Shown piece after piece: positions 45,670 to 51,482 of a stretch of DNA of 64,000 bases (position 1 is its first letter; the number at the start of each line of letters is the position of its first letter). A program made the position numbers and the translations under genes. The notes under the pieces were generated by a model. The model was given only the letters and a program-made list of their open reading frames with translations, searched no databases and was not told where the DNA came from. Location of the stretch: contig NC_088303.1 of assembly GCF_032854445.1 (NCBI RefSeq), forward strand, positions 33,521,265-33,585,264, written 5' to 3'. Source of the stretch: Liolophura sinensis (taxonomy: Eukaryota; Mollusca; Polyplacophora; Chitonida; Chitonidae).

Positions 45670-47688
45670 CAATAAATTTGCCCGAAATGTACCCACGGAC
45701 ATCTGTGTGTTTCATCACAATTTGAAGTTCCTGTACGGATAACCAACTTGTGATTTATTTCTTTCAAAGTTTGATGTACATTCTAACATCATTATCATGC
45801 GTGCTGCAAGAAATAAATCAGAAACTGTTATTTAGCATGTTACTCTGTCAACTTCTTGTATGCCTCTCAAAGAATGAATCTGTGTGTTTAACAATAATCT
45901 GAAAACAAAATTACCACAATTGAAAGCAATTACCAAATATTCAAGTGCACATTAATGTACAGACACACTGGTCTTCATGTCACTCACCAGTTGTTCCCCT
46001 TGTCCATCTATAAGGATGGCTTTGTTGATAAGAACCCCCGAAAGAATGGAGTGCTTTTCAGAGGTGTTATCTGAAACAGAGAAGAAATAGAAAAAATATA
46101 AATAATTTAACTATTACAAGAAAAAGGGGGCGTAAAAAAATGACATTCCCAAGTTGTTCTGATGTATTATTTATTAATTGATTGGTGTTTCACGCCGTAC
46201 TCAAAAATATTTCACTAATACAACGGCACCCAGCATTATGGAGGGAGGAAACCAGGCAGAGCCTGAGGGGAAACCCCATGACTATCTGCTGGTTGCTGAA
46301 AGACCTTCTCACATACAGCCAGAGAGGAAGCCAGCATGAGATGGATGTGAACTCACAATGACCCCATTGTTGAGAGGTTCCTGGGTCACTATGGTGTGCT
46401 GGCAGGCTAACCCCTCAGCCAGAGAGAACCCCTCCTGTTGTATTAAATAAATTCAAAGTTTTACATGTAAAATAGTCTACATACATAATCAACATATTCC
46501 CTTTCCCCATTTATTTTCTCTTGTACACGCATAGTATTTATTTATTTATTTATTTGATTGGTGTTTTATGCCGTACTCAAGAATATTTCACTTATACGAT
46601 GGCGGCCAGCATTATAGTGGGTGGAAACCGGGCAGAGCCTCGGGGAAACCCACAACCATCTGCAGGTAGCTGGCAAACCTTCCCACGTACGACCAGAGAG
46701 GAAGCCAGCATGAGCTGGACTTGAACTCACAGCGACTGCATTGGTGAGAGACTCCTGGGTCATTACGCTGCGCTAGCGCGCTAATTAACTGAGCCACGGA
46801 GGCCCCTACATGCATAATACATGTATAACTAATCTTTTCTTAATACAATATGTGACAGCTATATACAAGCATAAACCAGAAAGTTAAGCCATAAAAAGGC
46901 TTGCAGGCTTGTACCTTGCACAATAACCTGAAATAGCTGTGTTGCAAACCCGATGACCTATATATACATTTACACATCATATAGTCTACATTTCCATGAT
47001 CCATCATAATCTGCTAACATTAAACAGTATGTGCCAGTGTAGGTGACTGGTCACCAAGTGCTTTACTTCTGTTTACAAGTGATGTATATGCCCAAGGTGT
47101 CAAAAGCTGTCACTGAAGCATACCTGATTCAACTATCTACTTATATGTTCACACATAAATCTGGATACGAAGGTACACTCGACTACTGACATGTTTGTGG
47201 TTGAAAATGTGTGTTAATTGTGAGAGTTGGAAATCATGGTGATTCTAGCTAATTCTTTCACCTTTCTCTTATCACATGAATACAAAAAGTTAAAACATAT
47301 CCACTTGCGTCTGAACAACATTTATTTAAAAACTTAATGATAATAATTGACAACTTCACAAGCTAGTATCGTTGATACCATCTTTCTCACACCTGCTGTA
47401 GCAGTGATCCCACTTTCACAAATCTTTGTTAATAAATTGTTTCGTAAGTTTTATATATCATTTTTGTATATCATGTCACCTTAAGGCACAATAACCCAGG
47501 CGTCATTCACGAAATAAGTTATGAGAAATTTGACATGACATTTTGTGAAATCTTAAGCTTACTGGCCATGTCAGCTTACTTCCTGGACAGTTACTCCTTA
47601 TAAGTCCAGTGTTCAGACATTGCTCCACAGTACAAACAGTACAGTTCGTTTTCCGCTTTAACAATTGGGAAACCGAAATGTTGGACAT
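14854..47688 (-). CDS. ATP13A2: P5B-type cation/polyamine-transporting ATPase, ATP13A2-like
   Basis: Minus-strand gene assembled from 33 exon positions, one with two alternative exons. All junctions are GT-AG and in phase. Length is 1,240 residues with exon 17a, 1,235 with 17b and 1,277 with both. Order: cytosolic N-terminus; hydrophobic hairpin followed by RWKPEW; M1-M2; A domain with [10 protein letters not shown]3; M4 with PPALP, the P5B signature; DKTGT with the phospho-Asp near residue 529; N domain with [17 protein letters not shown]5-M10; C-terminal tail ending in LPDWPPV-type sequence. [19 protein letters not shown] and the tail match vertebrate ATP13A2 better than ATP13A3 by eye. ATP13A2 of vertebrates exports polyamines from late endosomes and lysosomes, driven by ATP through an Asp-phosphate intermediate. 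The same role here is inferred from homology. All motifs expected for catalysis are present, so it should be active. The first exon is the weakest part. Confidence 0.9.
16052..16141 (-). CDS. ATP13A2: ATP13A2-like exon 32: M10
   Basis: 90 nt, 30 codons, acceptor CATTTTCCAG, donor GAG|GTAAGA. It encodes [20 protein letters not shown], matching the FKL-L-L-G-x-V-x-x-NFV segment of ATP13A2. Confidence 0.9.
16621..16709 (-). CDS. ATP13A2: ATP13A2-like exon 31: M9
   Basis: 89 nt, acceptor CTTTCCACAG, donor AAG|GTACGC. It encodes [20 protein letters not shown] and [10 protein letters not shown], a membrane helix followed by a short lumenal/cytosolic turn. Confidence 0.9.
17029..17180 (-). mobile_element. 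SINE-A fragment in ATPase intron
   Basis: Tail and core, diverged (CAAGAATATTTCACTTATAC, CCTGGGGGAAACTCACTGCC). It lacks the tRNA head. Confidence 0.85.
17252..17400 (-). CDS. ATP13A2: ATP13A2-like exon 30: M8
   Basis: 149 nt, acceptor TTGGCTAG, donor AATG|GTGAGT. It encodes [20 protein letters not shown] and [15 protein letters not shown], matching the NYENT-x-x-F...SSFQYL...SKG-x-PFR segment. Confidence 0.94.
17649..17799 (-). CDS. ATP13A2: ATP13A2-like exon 29: M7
   Basis: 151 nt, acceptor CTTTTACAG, donor CCTG|GTATGT. It encodes [19 protein letters not shown] and a membrane helix ending [10 protein letters not shown], matching the RPPGALL...AQPW segment of ATP13A2. Confidence 0.94.
18200..18272 (-). 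CDS. ATP13A2: ATP13A2-like exon 28: M6
   Basis: 73 nt, acceptor ATTTTCAG, donor CTCA|GTAAGT. It encodes [20 protein letters not shown] and VAFL. DLLITTT closely resembles vertebrate ATP13A2 DLVITTT. Confidence 0.93.
18565..18661 (-). CDS. ATP13A2: ATP13A2-like exon 27: M5
   Basis: 97 nt, acceptor GATTTGCACAG, donor AAT|GTGAGT. It encodes [20 protein letters not shown] and [13 protein letters not shown], the start of the C-terminal membrane domain. Confidence 0.94.
18851..19047. mobile_element. TIR-bearing repeat T1, copy 1
   Basis: Begins near GTTCTTCAAATTTTTCAA and ends GTTGATGATTTACAG. It shares most of its length with 28746-28963 and 63370-63588 (for example ATAGAAATAATTTGCACA). Non-coding. 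Confidence 0.7.
19139..19248 (-). CDS. ATP13A2: ATP13A2-like exon 26
   Basis: 110 nt, acceptor TTTTCTGCAG, donor CAG|GTACTG. It encodes [36 protein letters not shown]. The usual Gly before ALK is Met here, contributed by exon 25. Confidence 0.94.
19512..19554 (-). CDS. ATP13A2: ATP13A2-like exon 25: GDGANDC
   Basis: 43 nt, acceptor CGTTTGCAG, donor ATG|GTGAGT. It encodes [14 protein letters not shown], with the invariant GDGxND hinge that binds the catalytic Mg2+. Confidence 0.94.
20010..20089 (-). CDS. ATP13A2: ATP13A2-like exon 24
   Basis: 80 nt, acceptor TTTTTGTAG, donor AGG|GTAAGT. It encodes [20 protein letters not shown], the conserved FARM-x-P-E/D-QK segment of the P domain. Confidence 0.94.
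20330..20835. repeat. 24-bp minisatellite in ATPase intron
   Basis: About 21 copies of a unit containing GCCAGATTGTGGTGGCACTT. Because 24 is a multiple of three, one plus frame and one minus frame stay open as 8-residue repeats (VVALFSQT on plus). No start context, splice sites or homology support a gene. Confidence 0.95.
21152..21259 (-). CDS. ATP13A2: ATP13A2-like exon 23
   Basis: 108 nt, 36 codons, acceptor TTATTCCAG, donor AAG|GTTAGA. It encodes [20 protein letters not shown] and FQDLMPK, matching the YHFA-x-x-G-x-S/T-F...F-x-x-L-x-PK segment. Confidence 0.93.
21637..21863. mobile_element. Foldback (MITE-like) element in ATPase intron
   Basis: Outer ends GTACAATGGGGTTCGCCAGC and GGCTGGAGAACCCCATTACA are inverted. 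The inner arms CTACAAAGGGAGGCAAATCT and AGATTTGCCTCCCTTTGTAG match exactly. Arms are about 80 bp and the centre is AT-rich. Confidence 0.85.
22141..22501. mobile_element. Foldback repeat F1, copy 1
   Basis: Ends TACTTTCATTTAT and AAATGAAAGTA are inverted. Inner landmarks are ATGGACCATACTATCAGGGT and TTTAGGAACTCTGACGTGAC. Related to 51483-51820. Confidence 0.75.
22806..23034 (+). mobile_element. SINE-A copy, plus orientation
   Basis: It starts inside the tRNA-like head (GTCTCTCACCAATGCGGTCG, box B GAGTTCAAGTCC). The core and a long (AAAT)n tail follow. The box A half is missing. Confidence 0.9.
23299..23346. other. G-rich tract (C-rich on the ATPase coding strand)
   Basis: Repeated GGGG runs on the plus strand (GGGAGGGGAGGGGAGG). 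It begins about 20 bp beyond the donor of microexon 22. It could form a G-quadruplex on the plus strand or act as a C-rich intronic splicing element in the RNA. Confidence 0.5.
23366..23404 (-). CDS. ATP13A2: ATP13A2-like exon 22 (39-nt microexon)
   Basis: 13 codons ([13 protein letters not shown]) between GTGTTTCAG and AAG|GTCAGT, phase 0 at both ends. It lies in a variable linker and could be skipped without a frame change. A long C-rich tract on the coding strand starts about 20 nt downstream. Confidence 0.6.
24508..24692 (-). CDS. ATP13A2: ATP13A2-like exon 21: TGDN P-domain motif
   Basis: 185 nt, acceptor GTGTTGCAG, donor GAG|GTAGGG. It encodes [20 protein letters not shown], then an acidic Ser/Glu-rich linker ending EAEVPPE. 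It completes the TGDN motif. Confidence 0.93.
25246..25370 (-). CDS. ATP13A2: ATP13A2-like exon 20
   Basis: 125 nt, acceptor TTTATCCCAG, donor ACAG|GTTTGT (a weak donor). It encodes [20 protein letters not shown] and [10 protein letters not shown]. The TGD motif is completed in exon 21. Confidence 0.94.
25440..25612 (+). mobile_element. SINE-A 3' part, plus orientation
   Basis: CCGTACGTGGGAAGGTCTTC, GCGGATGGTCGTGGGTT and an (AATAA)n tail. 5'-truncated, in the intron upstream of exon 20. Confidence 0.85.
26457..26577 (-). CDS. ATP13A2: ATP13A2-like exon 19
   Basis: 121 nt, acceptor GTTACTCCAG, donor CAAG|GTATAA. It encodes [20 protein letters not shown] and [20 protein letters not shown], matching the QGFRVIALA segment of the family. 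Confidence 0.94.
27126..27279 (-). CDS. ATP13A2: ATP13A2-like exon 18: N domain with KGAPE
   Basis: 154 nt, acceptor TTTGATCCAG, donor CTG|GTAAGT. It encodes [20 protein letters not shown] and [22 protein letters not shown] is the ATP-binding motif of P-type ATPases. Confidence 0.94.
28255..28365 (-). CDS. ATP13A2: ATP13A2-like exon 17b (alternative exon)
   Basis: 111 nt, 37 codons, phase 0 at both ends, acceptor TCCATTTTCAG, donor AAG|GTGACT. It encodes [20 protein letters not shown] and then [17 protein letters not shown]. Same phase and same position in the protein as 17a, with a different second half. Confidence 0.85.
28746..28963. mobile_element. TIR-bearing repeat T1, copy 2
   Basis: Ends CTCTGACCTTCTCAACC and AAAAGGTTGAAGATTCACAG are roughly inverted. 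The middle matches the copy at 63370-63588 (TTTTGAAACATTCTGAGA, TTTTGATAATAATTGTA). Confidence 0.75.
29158..29420. repeat. 29-bp minisatellite
   Basis: About nine copies of CTACCAAGAGGCTTGTGATA plus ACTGATTAT. The rightmost copies are almost identical and the left ones are diverged. It lies between alternative exons 17a and 17b. Confidence 0.93.
30100..30225 (-). CDS. ATP13A2: ATP13A2-like exon 17a (alternative exon)
   Basis: 126 nt, 42 codons, phase 0 at both ends, acceptor CTTTTCTCCAG, donor CAG|GTGAAG. It encodes [20 protein letters not shown], then a basic, Tyr/Ser/Asn-rich loop. It is related to exon 17b over its first half (x-x-EEPG-x-D...MPTVVKP). Confidence 0.85.
30917..31045 (-). 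mobile_element. SINE-A internal fragment
   Basis: Core from ATATTTCACTTATAAGGTGG to GGAGAGGAAGCCAGCAT. It lacks both the A-rich tail and the head. Confidence 0.85.
31540..31690 (-). mobile_element. SINE-A fragment, minus orientation
   Basis: Tail plus core. It stops at TTCTCACGTAG, about 47 bp from the exon 16 donor (31737). Confidence 0.9.
31737..31881 (-). CDS. ATP13A2: ATP13A2-like exon 16
   Basis: 145 nt, acceptor TTTGTGCACAG, donor TGG|GTAAGA. It encodes [20 protein letters not shown] and [11 protein letters not shown], the start of the N domain. It ends in phase 0, ready to join either exon 17a or 17b. Confidence 0.93.
32293..32354 (-). CDS. ATP13A2: ATP13A2-like exon 15: catalytic TGTLTEDG
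   Basis: 62 nt, acceptor TTGCTTCCAG, donor AAAG|GTTAGT. It encodes [20 protein letters not shown], the continuation of DKTGT. A SINE tail ends about 13 bp upstream of the exon, so the branch point of the preceding intron should lie in SINE sequence. Confidence 0.93.
32368..32552 (-). mobile_element. SINE-A copy abutting the exon 15 acceptor
   Basis: Its A-rich tail reads into the 3' end of the intron on the coding strand and ends about 13 nt before exon 15. The head is truncated after GGACTTGAA. Confidence 0.9.
33517..33705 (-). CDS. ATP13A2: ATP13A2-like exon 14: M4 PPALP and start of P domain
   Basis: 189 nt, 63 codons. It encodes [35 protein letters not shown] and ends CFDK. PPALP in M4 marks the P5B class; the P5A class has PPELP. 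The catalytic DKTGT motif is interrupted after Lys by the intron. Confidence 0.95.
34093..34250 (-). CDS. ATP13A2: ATP13A2-like exon 13: M3
   Basis: 158 nt, acceptor CTCAATTACAG, donor GGG|GTAAGT. It encodes [19 protein letters not shown] and the M3 helix ([20 protein letters not shown]). Confidence 0.93.
34599..34760 (-). CDS. ATP13A2: ATP13A2-like exon 12: A domain
   Basis: 162 nt, acceptor TTGTTCAG, donor ACAG|GTGAGT. It encodes [10 protein letters not shown], then [20 protein letters not shown] and VLAVVIRTG. It completes the TGES motif and the C-terminal part of the actuator domain. Confidence 0.92.
34830..35145 (+). mobile_element. SINE-like element, third family (SINE-C)
   Basis: Box-B-like TGGGTTCAAACCTGGC is followed by a non-coding body (TGTATGTCATATGTAGGAAA, GTAACTTGCCAAAGGTAAAT) and a tail of AAAACAACAATAAC. 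Parts of the body recur near 42150-42250 and, inverted, near 13675-13740. Confidence 0.5.
35179..35310 (-). CDS. ATP13A2: ATP13A2-like exon 11: A domain with TGE loop
   Basis: 132 nt. It encodes [20 protein letters not shown] and then [11 protein letters not shown]. The Glu of the TGES dephosphorylation loop is the first full codon of exon 12, so the motif is split by an intron. Confidence 0.93.
35819..35888 (-). CDS. ATP13A2: ATP13A2-like exon 10: start of A domain
   Basis: 70 nt, acceptor ATCTTCACAG, donor AAAG|GTATGT. It encodes [20 protein letters not shown], matching the Q-x-x-x-L-R/H-D-M-V segment of the actuator domain. Confidence 0.9.
36195..36329 (-). CDS. ATP13A2: ATP13A2-like exon 9: transmembrane M1-M2
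   Basis: 135 nt, 45 codons, acceptor CTGTTGACAG, donor AAG|GTGGGT. It encodes [37 protein letters not shown] and YETRK. It corresponds to the two membrane helices before the A domain. Confidence 0.92.
36370..37056. repeat. 34-bp minisatellite in ATPase intron 8
   Basis: About 20 copies of ACTGAAGCATTACAGCAAAC plus TTCAGACATACTTC. Unit variants GCAAAC, GCATAT and TTATCT occur in blocks, which suggests growth by segmental duplication. It fills most of the intron between exons 8 and 9. Confidence 0.95.
37188..37257 (-). CDS. ATP13A2: ATP13A2-like exon 8
   Basis: 70 nt, acceptor CATTTTCAG, donor GAG|GTATGT. It encodes [20 protein letters not shown], equivalent to the YGPN-x-I-x-I-x-V-K-S-Y segment just before M1. 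Confidence 0.9.
37770..37983. mobile_element. Short TIR (MITE-like) element
   Basis: Ends ATACTGTATTTCACCTCAAG and CTTTAGGTGAAATACAGTAA are inverted repeats of ~20 bp around an AT-rich, non-coding interior. Confidence 0.7.
38082..38159 (-). CDS. ATP13A2: ATP13A2-like exon 7
   Basis: 78 nt, acceptor CTTCTCTTAG, donor AAA|GTAAGT. It encodes [19 protein letters not shown], matching the GLDEG-x-C...HS-x-GL-like segment of the family. Confidence 0.85.
38538..38735 (-). mobile_element. SINE-A copy, diverged
   Basis: TTTATTTATTTGAGAAGTGT, AGCATTATGGTGGGAGGAAA, CCAGACCTTCCCACC and a decayed box B region (GGTGAGAGGCCCCTGGGTCC). Confidence 0.85.
38968..39018. repeat. G-rich low-complexity tract
   Basis: Several runs of four to seven G separated by single T or C on the plus strand, so it can form a G-quadruplex. 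It joins directly to a SINE-A head. Confidence 0.7.
39030..39202 (+). mobile_element. SINE-A copy, plus orientation
   Basis: Head part GACTCTCACCAATGTGATCG with box B GAGTTCAAGTCTC, a shortened core (TAGTTTCCTCCCACCATAAT) and an AATCAAATAAATAA tail. Confidence 0.85.
39378..39463 (-). CDS. ATP13A2: ATP13A2-like exon 6
   Basis: 86 nt, acceptor CACGATAG, donor ACA|GTAAGT. It encodes [19 protein letters not shown], matching the conserved R-Y-F-x-H/Q...R-Y-I/F-W segment that precedes M1 in P5B ATPases. Confidence 0.85.
39655..40190. repeat. Minisatellite of ~40-55-bp units in ATPase intron
   Basis: About 11 diverged copies of GGTGATTCAACACATTTGCA followed by AGTTGTGATATCCTGCTACA-type sequence. 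It directly precedes the 53-bp exon-derived array. Confidence 0.88.
40265..40791 (-). repeat. 53-bp tandem array derived from the 3' end and donor of exon 5
   Basis: Ten copies including the real one (40739-40791). Each begins, in plus text, ACACACTTACCAGCTGTGAT. On the gene strand this is the exon end CATCATCACAGCTG followed by GTAAGTGTGT. Copies nearest the exon are the most alike and those near 40270-40420 the most diverged. Confidence 0.9.
40750..40840 (-). CDS. ATP13A2: ATP13A2-like exon 5; its 3' end is copied in the following intron
   Basis: 91 nt, acceptor TCTATTGCAG, donor CTG|GTAAGTG. It encodes an acidic linker ([15 protein letters not shown], then TACLTSSQL). The last ~40 nt plus the donor are repeated in tandem downstream at 40265-40740. 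Confidence 0.8.
42439..42548. repeat. Inverted repeat (hairpin), ~37-bp arms
   Basis: TTAAATGGTTGCTTTCATAT... pairs with ...ATGTGAAAACAACCATTTAA. The sequence GGCCTTGTTATAGGTC occurs with its complement GACCTATAACAAGGCC. Confidence 0.9.
42690..43046 (+). mobile_element. SINE-B copy 1, plus orientation
   Basis: tRNA-like head (GTTGGTAGAGCGTCTGCTTC, box B GGGTCAATCCTGG), long non-coding body and the 3' end GTACGACGTTAAGCCCCAAG with (CACT)n. Confidence 0.85.
43092..43150 (-). CDS. ATP13A2: ATP13A2-like exon 4
   Basis: 59 nt between CTTTTTCAG and TT|GTAAGA. It encodes [19 protein letters not shown], comparable to the SSWQLFTVQVQT region of ATP13A2. Confidence 0.8.
43810..43977 (-). CDS. ATP13A2: ATP13A2-like exon 3: membrane-associated hairpin
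   Basis: 168 nt, 56 codons, phase 0 at both ends. It has a hydrophobic stretch ([15 protein letters not shown]) followed by [10 protein letters not shown]. The R/Y-W-x-P-E/L-W motif after the N-terminal hydrophobic segment is conserved in ATP13A2/A3/A4/A5. Confidence 0.9.
44886..45046 (+). mobile_element. SINE-A 3' part, plus orientation
   Basis: AATGGGAAGGTTTGCCAGCA, CGTGGGTTTCCCCCTGGGCT and the AATCAAATAAATAAATA tail. The head is missing. Confidence 0.88.
45639..45669. repeat. A-run and (TA)n microsatellite
   Basis: An A-run followed by about 15 TA units. It creates a spurious open frame. Confidence 0.95.
45988..46070 (-). CDS. ATP13A2: ATP13A2-like exon 2
   Basis: Acceptor CTGTTTCAG, donor CTG|GTGAGT, 83 nt. 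It encodes [18 protein letters not shown] and then DGQGEQL, cytosolic N-terminus. It joins exon 3 in phase 0. Confidence 0.7.
46169..46436 (-). mobile_element. SINE-A near full length, diverged
   Basis: Tail TTATTAATTGATTGGTGTTT, core, and a decayed head (CTGGCAGGCTAACCCCTCAG). It lies in intron 1 of the ATPase. Confidence 0.88.
46534..46806 (-). mobile_element. SINE-A full-length copy
   Basis: All parts present: (ATTT)n tail, core, box B complement GGACTTGAACTC and head GCTAGCGCGCTAATTAACTG. The flanks GCATAGTA and GCATAATA look like a diverged target-site duplication. Confidence 0.93.
47580..47688 (-). CDS. ATP13A2: ATP13A2-like exon 1 (candidate first coding exon)
   Basis: ATG at 47688-47686 ([13 protein letters not shown]), 36 codons plus one base, donor A|GTAAGC. 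Chosen because it ends in exactly the phase exon 2 needs and because an inverted CCAAT motif lies about 45-50 bp upstream. There is no homology support, since the N-terminus of this family is not conserved. Confidence 0.45.
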
Positions 47689-47699
47689 AAGTTCCGAGT

Positions 47700-47800
47700 T
47701 TACATGAACAAGCCGGCAGTTTTAACGACTCTCATTGGCTGATAGGCAACACACCCGCCGAGCATAAATTACAGCGTGTTAAATATGGAGGACGCGATGG
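47700..47800 (-). promoter_or_regulatory. Candidate ATP13A2-like promoter
   Basis: On the minus strand the motif AGCCAATGAG (47742-47733) lies about 45-50 bp upstream of the exon 1 ATG, with a CCGCCG-like GC patch (47755-47760) and an AT-rich stretch next to it. This is a plausible CCAAT-type core promoter. No TATA box is convincing at the expected spacing. Confidence 0.35.
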
Positions 47801-47989
47801 ACTGAGTGATTTATGCCAGCTTTGCCGTTTTCAGGCTTTATGTGTATGGCGAGGAAAAACTGCAAAATTATGCAGCAGGCACCACCAGATAGAAAAACAT
47901 GTGCCCTTTTCAGCCTATAGCGTCATTTTTTAAAGTTTTCTTCTCCTTCAAATGAAACAGGGTGATATCTAAGAGCTATCTACCTCTGG

Positions 47990-48066
47990 GCTGGAGAGAA
48001 TTACGCTTTAGTCTAGTGGGAGAAGCGTAGACTCCAAACCCAGAGATCTCTGGTTCAAGTCCGAAT
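47990..48066 (+). pseudogene. tRNA-like / SINE-head sequence
   Basis: Box A-like TTAGTCTAGTGGG and box B-like TGGTTCAAGTCCG are 40 bp apart, as in tRNA genes. The anticodon stem around CTCCAAA does not pair, and no acceptor stem closes. Probably an old tRNA pseudogene or SINE head. Confidence 0.35.
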
Positions 48067-50782
48067 ACAAAAGTCTGCTTCACAGCCTCGTAACTCCAAA
48101 ACCAGGTTTTGTTGATGCTGACAATTTACATATGATGTGCACATTGTTCTGTTGTCTTACATACTGTAGGCCTAATGTTCGGTTATTAGGAGCCGTACTT
48201 CTCTGAATATCGTCCATATGCTTGCTGCTGACTCACACCAGCAAAGTACCTGGATGTCCACGGTCTCGAAAAAAGAAAATCAACAGCATTCGATATATGT
48301 CAGTTTAAGTTGATGCTCATTGCTGTTTAGCCACAATGCCAGACAAACTAGCCTGAGACCTCGGTCTAAGGGTAGCTTATATATACTGATATGTGGGGAT
48401 CGCTTGCCACTTTTAGCCTGAGAGCTATGTGGACCCAAACCTGGTATAATGCTTACAAAGAGCTACCCCCTCGTTCAATTCCGATGCATGCGCTTTAGAT
48501 TCATCCTGAATACACATCAAGCACTGCAATTCTGAAAGCTGAAATATTTATGCACATCTTGCCACAATCGCTACTTGCATTTACATCCCCATTCTCCTGT
48601 AAATCTTAGCCGAAGTCGAAACTACGGTTATATTCTGCAGGTCACCAAGGGCTGGAATGTTTTTAAAATTTGGGTCAGCGACGCGCACATGTGCAGCAGC
48701 GGGTGAAATTTCTGTAATGTCAAACTTTGAAATTTACACTGATACTAGATGTCATCTATGAAGATGGATTACTTGGTGAACATAATTCATTGGACTATTA
48801 CCCAATGTTAATGTATGTATTGGTACATTTTGCACAGACTTTTGTTGTGCATAGTTTCTCCGCGCTAGGCTGCTTTTCCATACCACTATTTTAACCTGGA
48901 TGACTCCTCGGCTGTGATCTACGCCTAACCCCACATTACAAGATCACAGCCGAGATCCTTGGCTAATTGGCAGACAGGAGCTCAGATCGGCAGATCAGAG
49001 CTCAGACCGGCTTTTAGGACGACCCATTTTGGACAAAAATCATGTCAAAAACTACAAAGTAAGGTACACAGTTTTAGAGACTAATTAGCGTATAATCAGC
49101 AAATCCCAAATATATACACCACTCAGTTCCACATAACCGATTCCACAGATCAGCAAATGAGGTTTCCAAATCAATCATGTAACAACAACAACAACAACAA
49201 TCGTGCCCGTAGTTTTTCCCAAAAAACTTCAAAACTTCTCGAATTTGTCACCCTAAATATACACCATTACCTGATTGGAGGTTCATCATAAAATACTGGT
49301 GACACAGAGAGCATACTGTGAAAACGTCCCCAGAAGGTTGCTGTCTTTAGACAAATCAACAGAAAACAAAAAACTTCGTCACATTTATGACAGCAACGAT
49401 TAGTTTGAGTTGGCTGGCTGTTACGTTTAGCTGGTGGCTACCCTACCCCAACAGGAGATAACAAAACAGGTGCGACGAGTTTGGAGTAAGATTTTATTTC
49501 ATAACAGCAGAATGAAACTAAAATACATATTGATAATGTTGTCGTGAGCTCAGTCGAGGCAAATTGATGCCATAATTGGTAACAATCCGAAAATTATTGT
49601 GTCTTTCCGGAGGGGTAAGGCTGCCATCATGAACAGCCGATCGATCCGAAATGTCACAGGGGGAGATAACTCTCAACAGCAGGACATCTTCGTGCCACGC
49701 AGGCAACAACATCTCACTCAGGCGGCAAATCGTTTTCAGTTACCGATACTAAAAATGGCTATATAATGATAAATTAACACCTACCGAATTTACAAAGGAA
49801 TATCCAAAGCTCATGTTAATAATATAGGCCAATATAATAACGGACCGTTTATACATTATGGCGCTACTGGTAGCAAGCTATATATTAATTACATGAGGCT
49901 TTCGCTCAAGAGATCGACATCATAAGATGCTTGGATGTGTTATAGGCGAATATTTTTTAGCCTTTAAGTCCATATTCGCTAATCAAATCAAGGTTTCTGT
50001 ATTTAACATGAATATCCCAAACCATTGCCTTTCAACAAACATTAGACTCTTGCTTCTACAATTTATAATGTTAAAATAGTAGGCTACTAGTTTGAAACAG
50101 TCCAGTTATACTGCGACCTGTATTAAATTTTAAATAATAAAGTTTCGGAATTGTTTTATTCATCGATTTTAGATGGTAACACGTGCATAGATCAGGCTGA
50201 CCTTTTGTGAAAAATATAATCTGGCTATTCTGAAATAAAAGCAAAACTTTGAATGCTTTACGCAGATCGATTTTTGCGAAATCACCCCTCTTTTAACATT
50301 TTAACATTTGCTGGGTAGGCATGTCCCAAACTTAGATAAAATTTTCCAGATAAATAGCCCTAAATGGACACACTTCTCTCATGTTCCAGCCTATTACTGT
50401 AGTGGCCACTGAGCCCGTAAACTTGTTGTTGCGTGTGAGTTGTGACAGTTGTGTTTTTCGTTTTCTCTACTCGATACTGAACAGCTGCTCCTCTCAGCTT
50501 CGTGTCATTAGGTAAGGCTACATGCGAAAGACCCCGTGTTGCATGTATGCGGGAAGCTCTAGGCCTTTAGGCATATATACTGCATGGCGAGCTGCGCCAG
50601 TTTCATATCATGACACCTTTGTAGTTGACATAGGCCCACATGTATATCCACCGCTGTTTTATCTGTGGTTTTAATTAGCATCTTCTGTAGCCAAGGTATG
50701 ACTAAATAGAGTATCGGATCTATATCACTTCTCCGGCCGTACGTGGGAAGGTCTTCCAGCAACCTGCGGATGGTCGTGGGTG

Positions 50783-51189
50783 AAGAGTGAGTGCTTGGAG
50801 TTTAACGTCGTACTCAACAATTTTTTTCAGTCATACGACGACGAAGGAATCCTTAGGGTGTATGTTATGGACCTACTTGTTGTACCGCTCTTTTATCTAG
50901 TGCTGCTTCACTGAGAAGCCTTGCCGAAGGCAAGTTAGTGGCCCCGCCCGAGTCATTATACTATTATGGGTCATCCAGTCGTTGCACTATCCCGTTCATG
51001 CTGAACACCAAGCGAAGAAGATACATTTGCAGGGTAGGCATGTCTAGATAAAATAGTTCTAAATGGACACGTATTACGTGTGAGTTGACACCCTCTTTTA
51101 AGGTCTTAGGTGTGACTCGACCGAGGATTGAACCTGGATCTACCGCTCCCGAAGTGGACCCTCTACCAACTGTGCTATTTGCGCCGGTG
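50783..51189 (-). mobile_element. SINE-B copy 2, minus orientation
   Basis: On the minus strand: AGCACAGTTGGTAGAGGGTC (box A region), box B GGTTCAATCC, body, and the 3' end TTAAACTCCAAGCACTCAC. A SINE-A fragment (50735-50780) touches its 3' end. Confidence 0.88.
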
Positions 51190-51337
51190 AAAGGGTGGGG
51201 AAGATTGTGTATGTACATGTATGCATGCTTAGGGTTGTACTTAAAGTAAAGAAAGCTAAAATATTAAGTAAGGTTCATCATATACATACAACTGAAAACT
51301 ATGCCTACAATACTTTTATTTATTTTTTCGGATTTCT

Positions 51338-51480
51338 TTTTGATTTATTTATTTGATTGGTGTTTTACGACATACTCAAGAATATTTCACTTATACGATG
51401 GCGGCCAACATTATGGTGGGAGAAACTGGGCAGGGCCTGGGGAAAACCGACGATCATCCGCAGGTTGCAGGCTGACCTTG
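51338..51480 (-). mobile_element. SINE-A fragment, minus orientation
   Basis: Tail and core, truncated after GGTTGCAGGCTGACCTTG. It is joined directly to foldback F1 copy 2, whose outer end it may have replaced. Confidence 0.87.
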
Positions 51481-51482
51481 AT

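Noticed and set aside
47990..48066. Possible tRNA-Trp (CCA) gene
   Set aside because: Box A and box B are present. The anticodon and acceptor stems do not pair, so it is listed only as tRNA-like.
48752..49712. Minus frames of 60-64 codons upstream of the ATPase as alternative first exons
   Set aside because: I did not find one giving the phase-1 donor needed by exon 2 as well as the 47580-47688 exon does.
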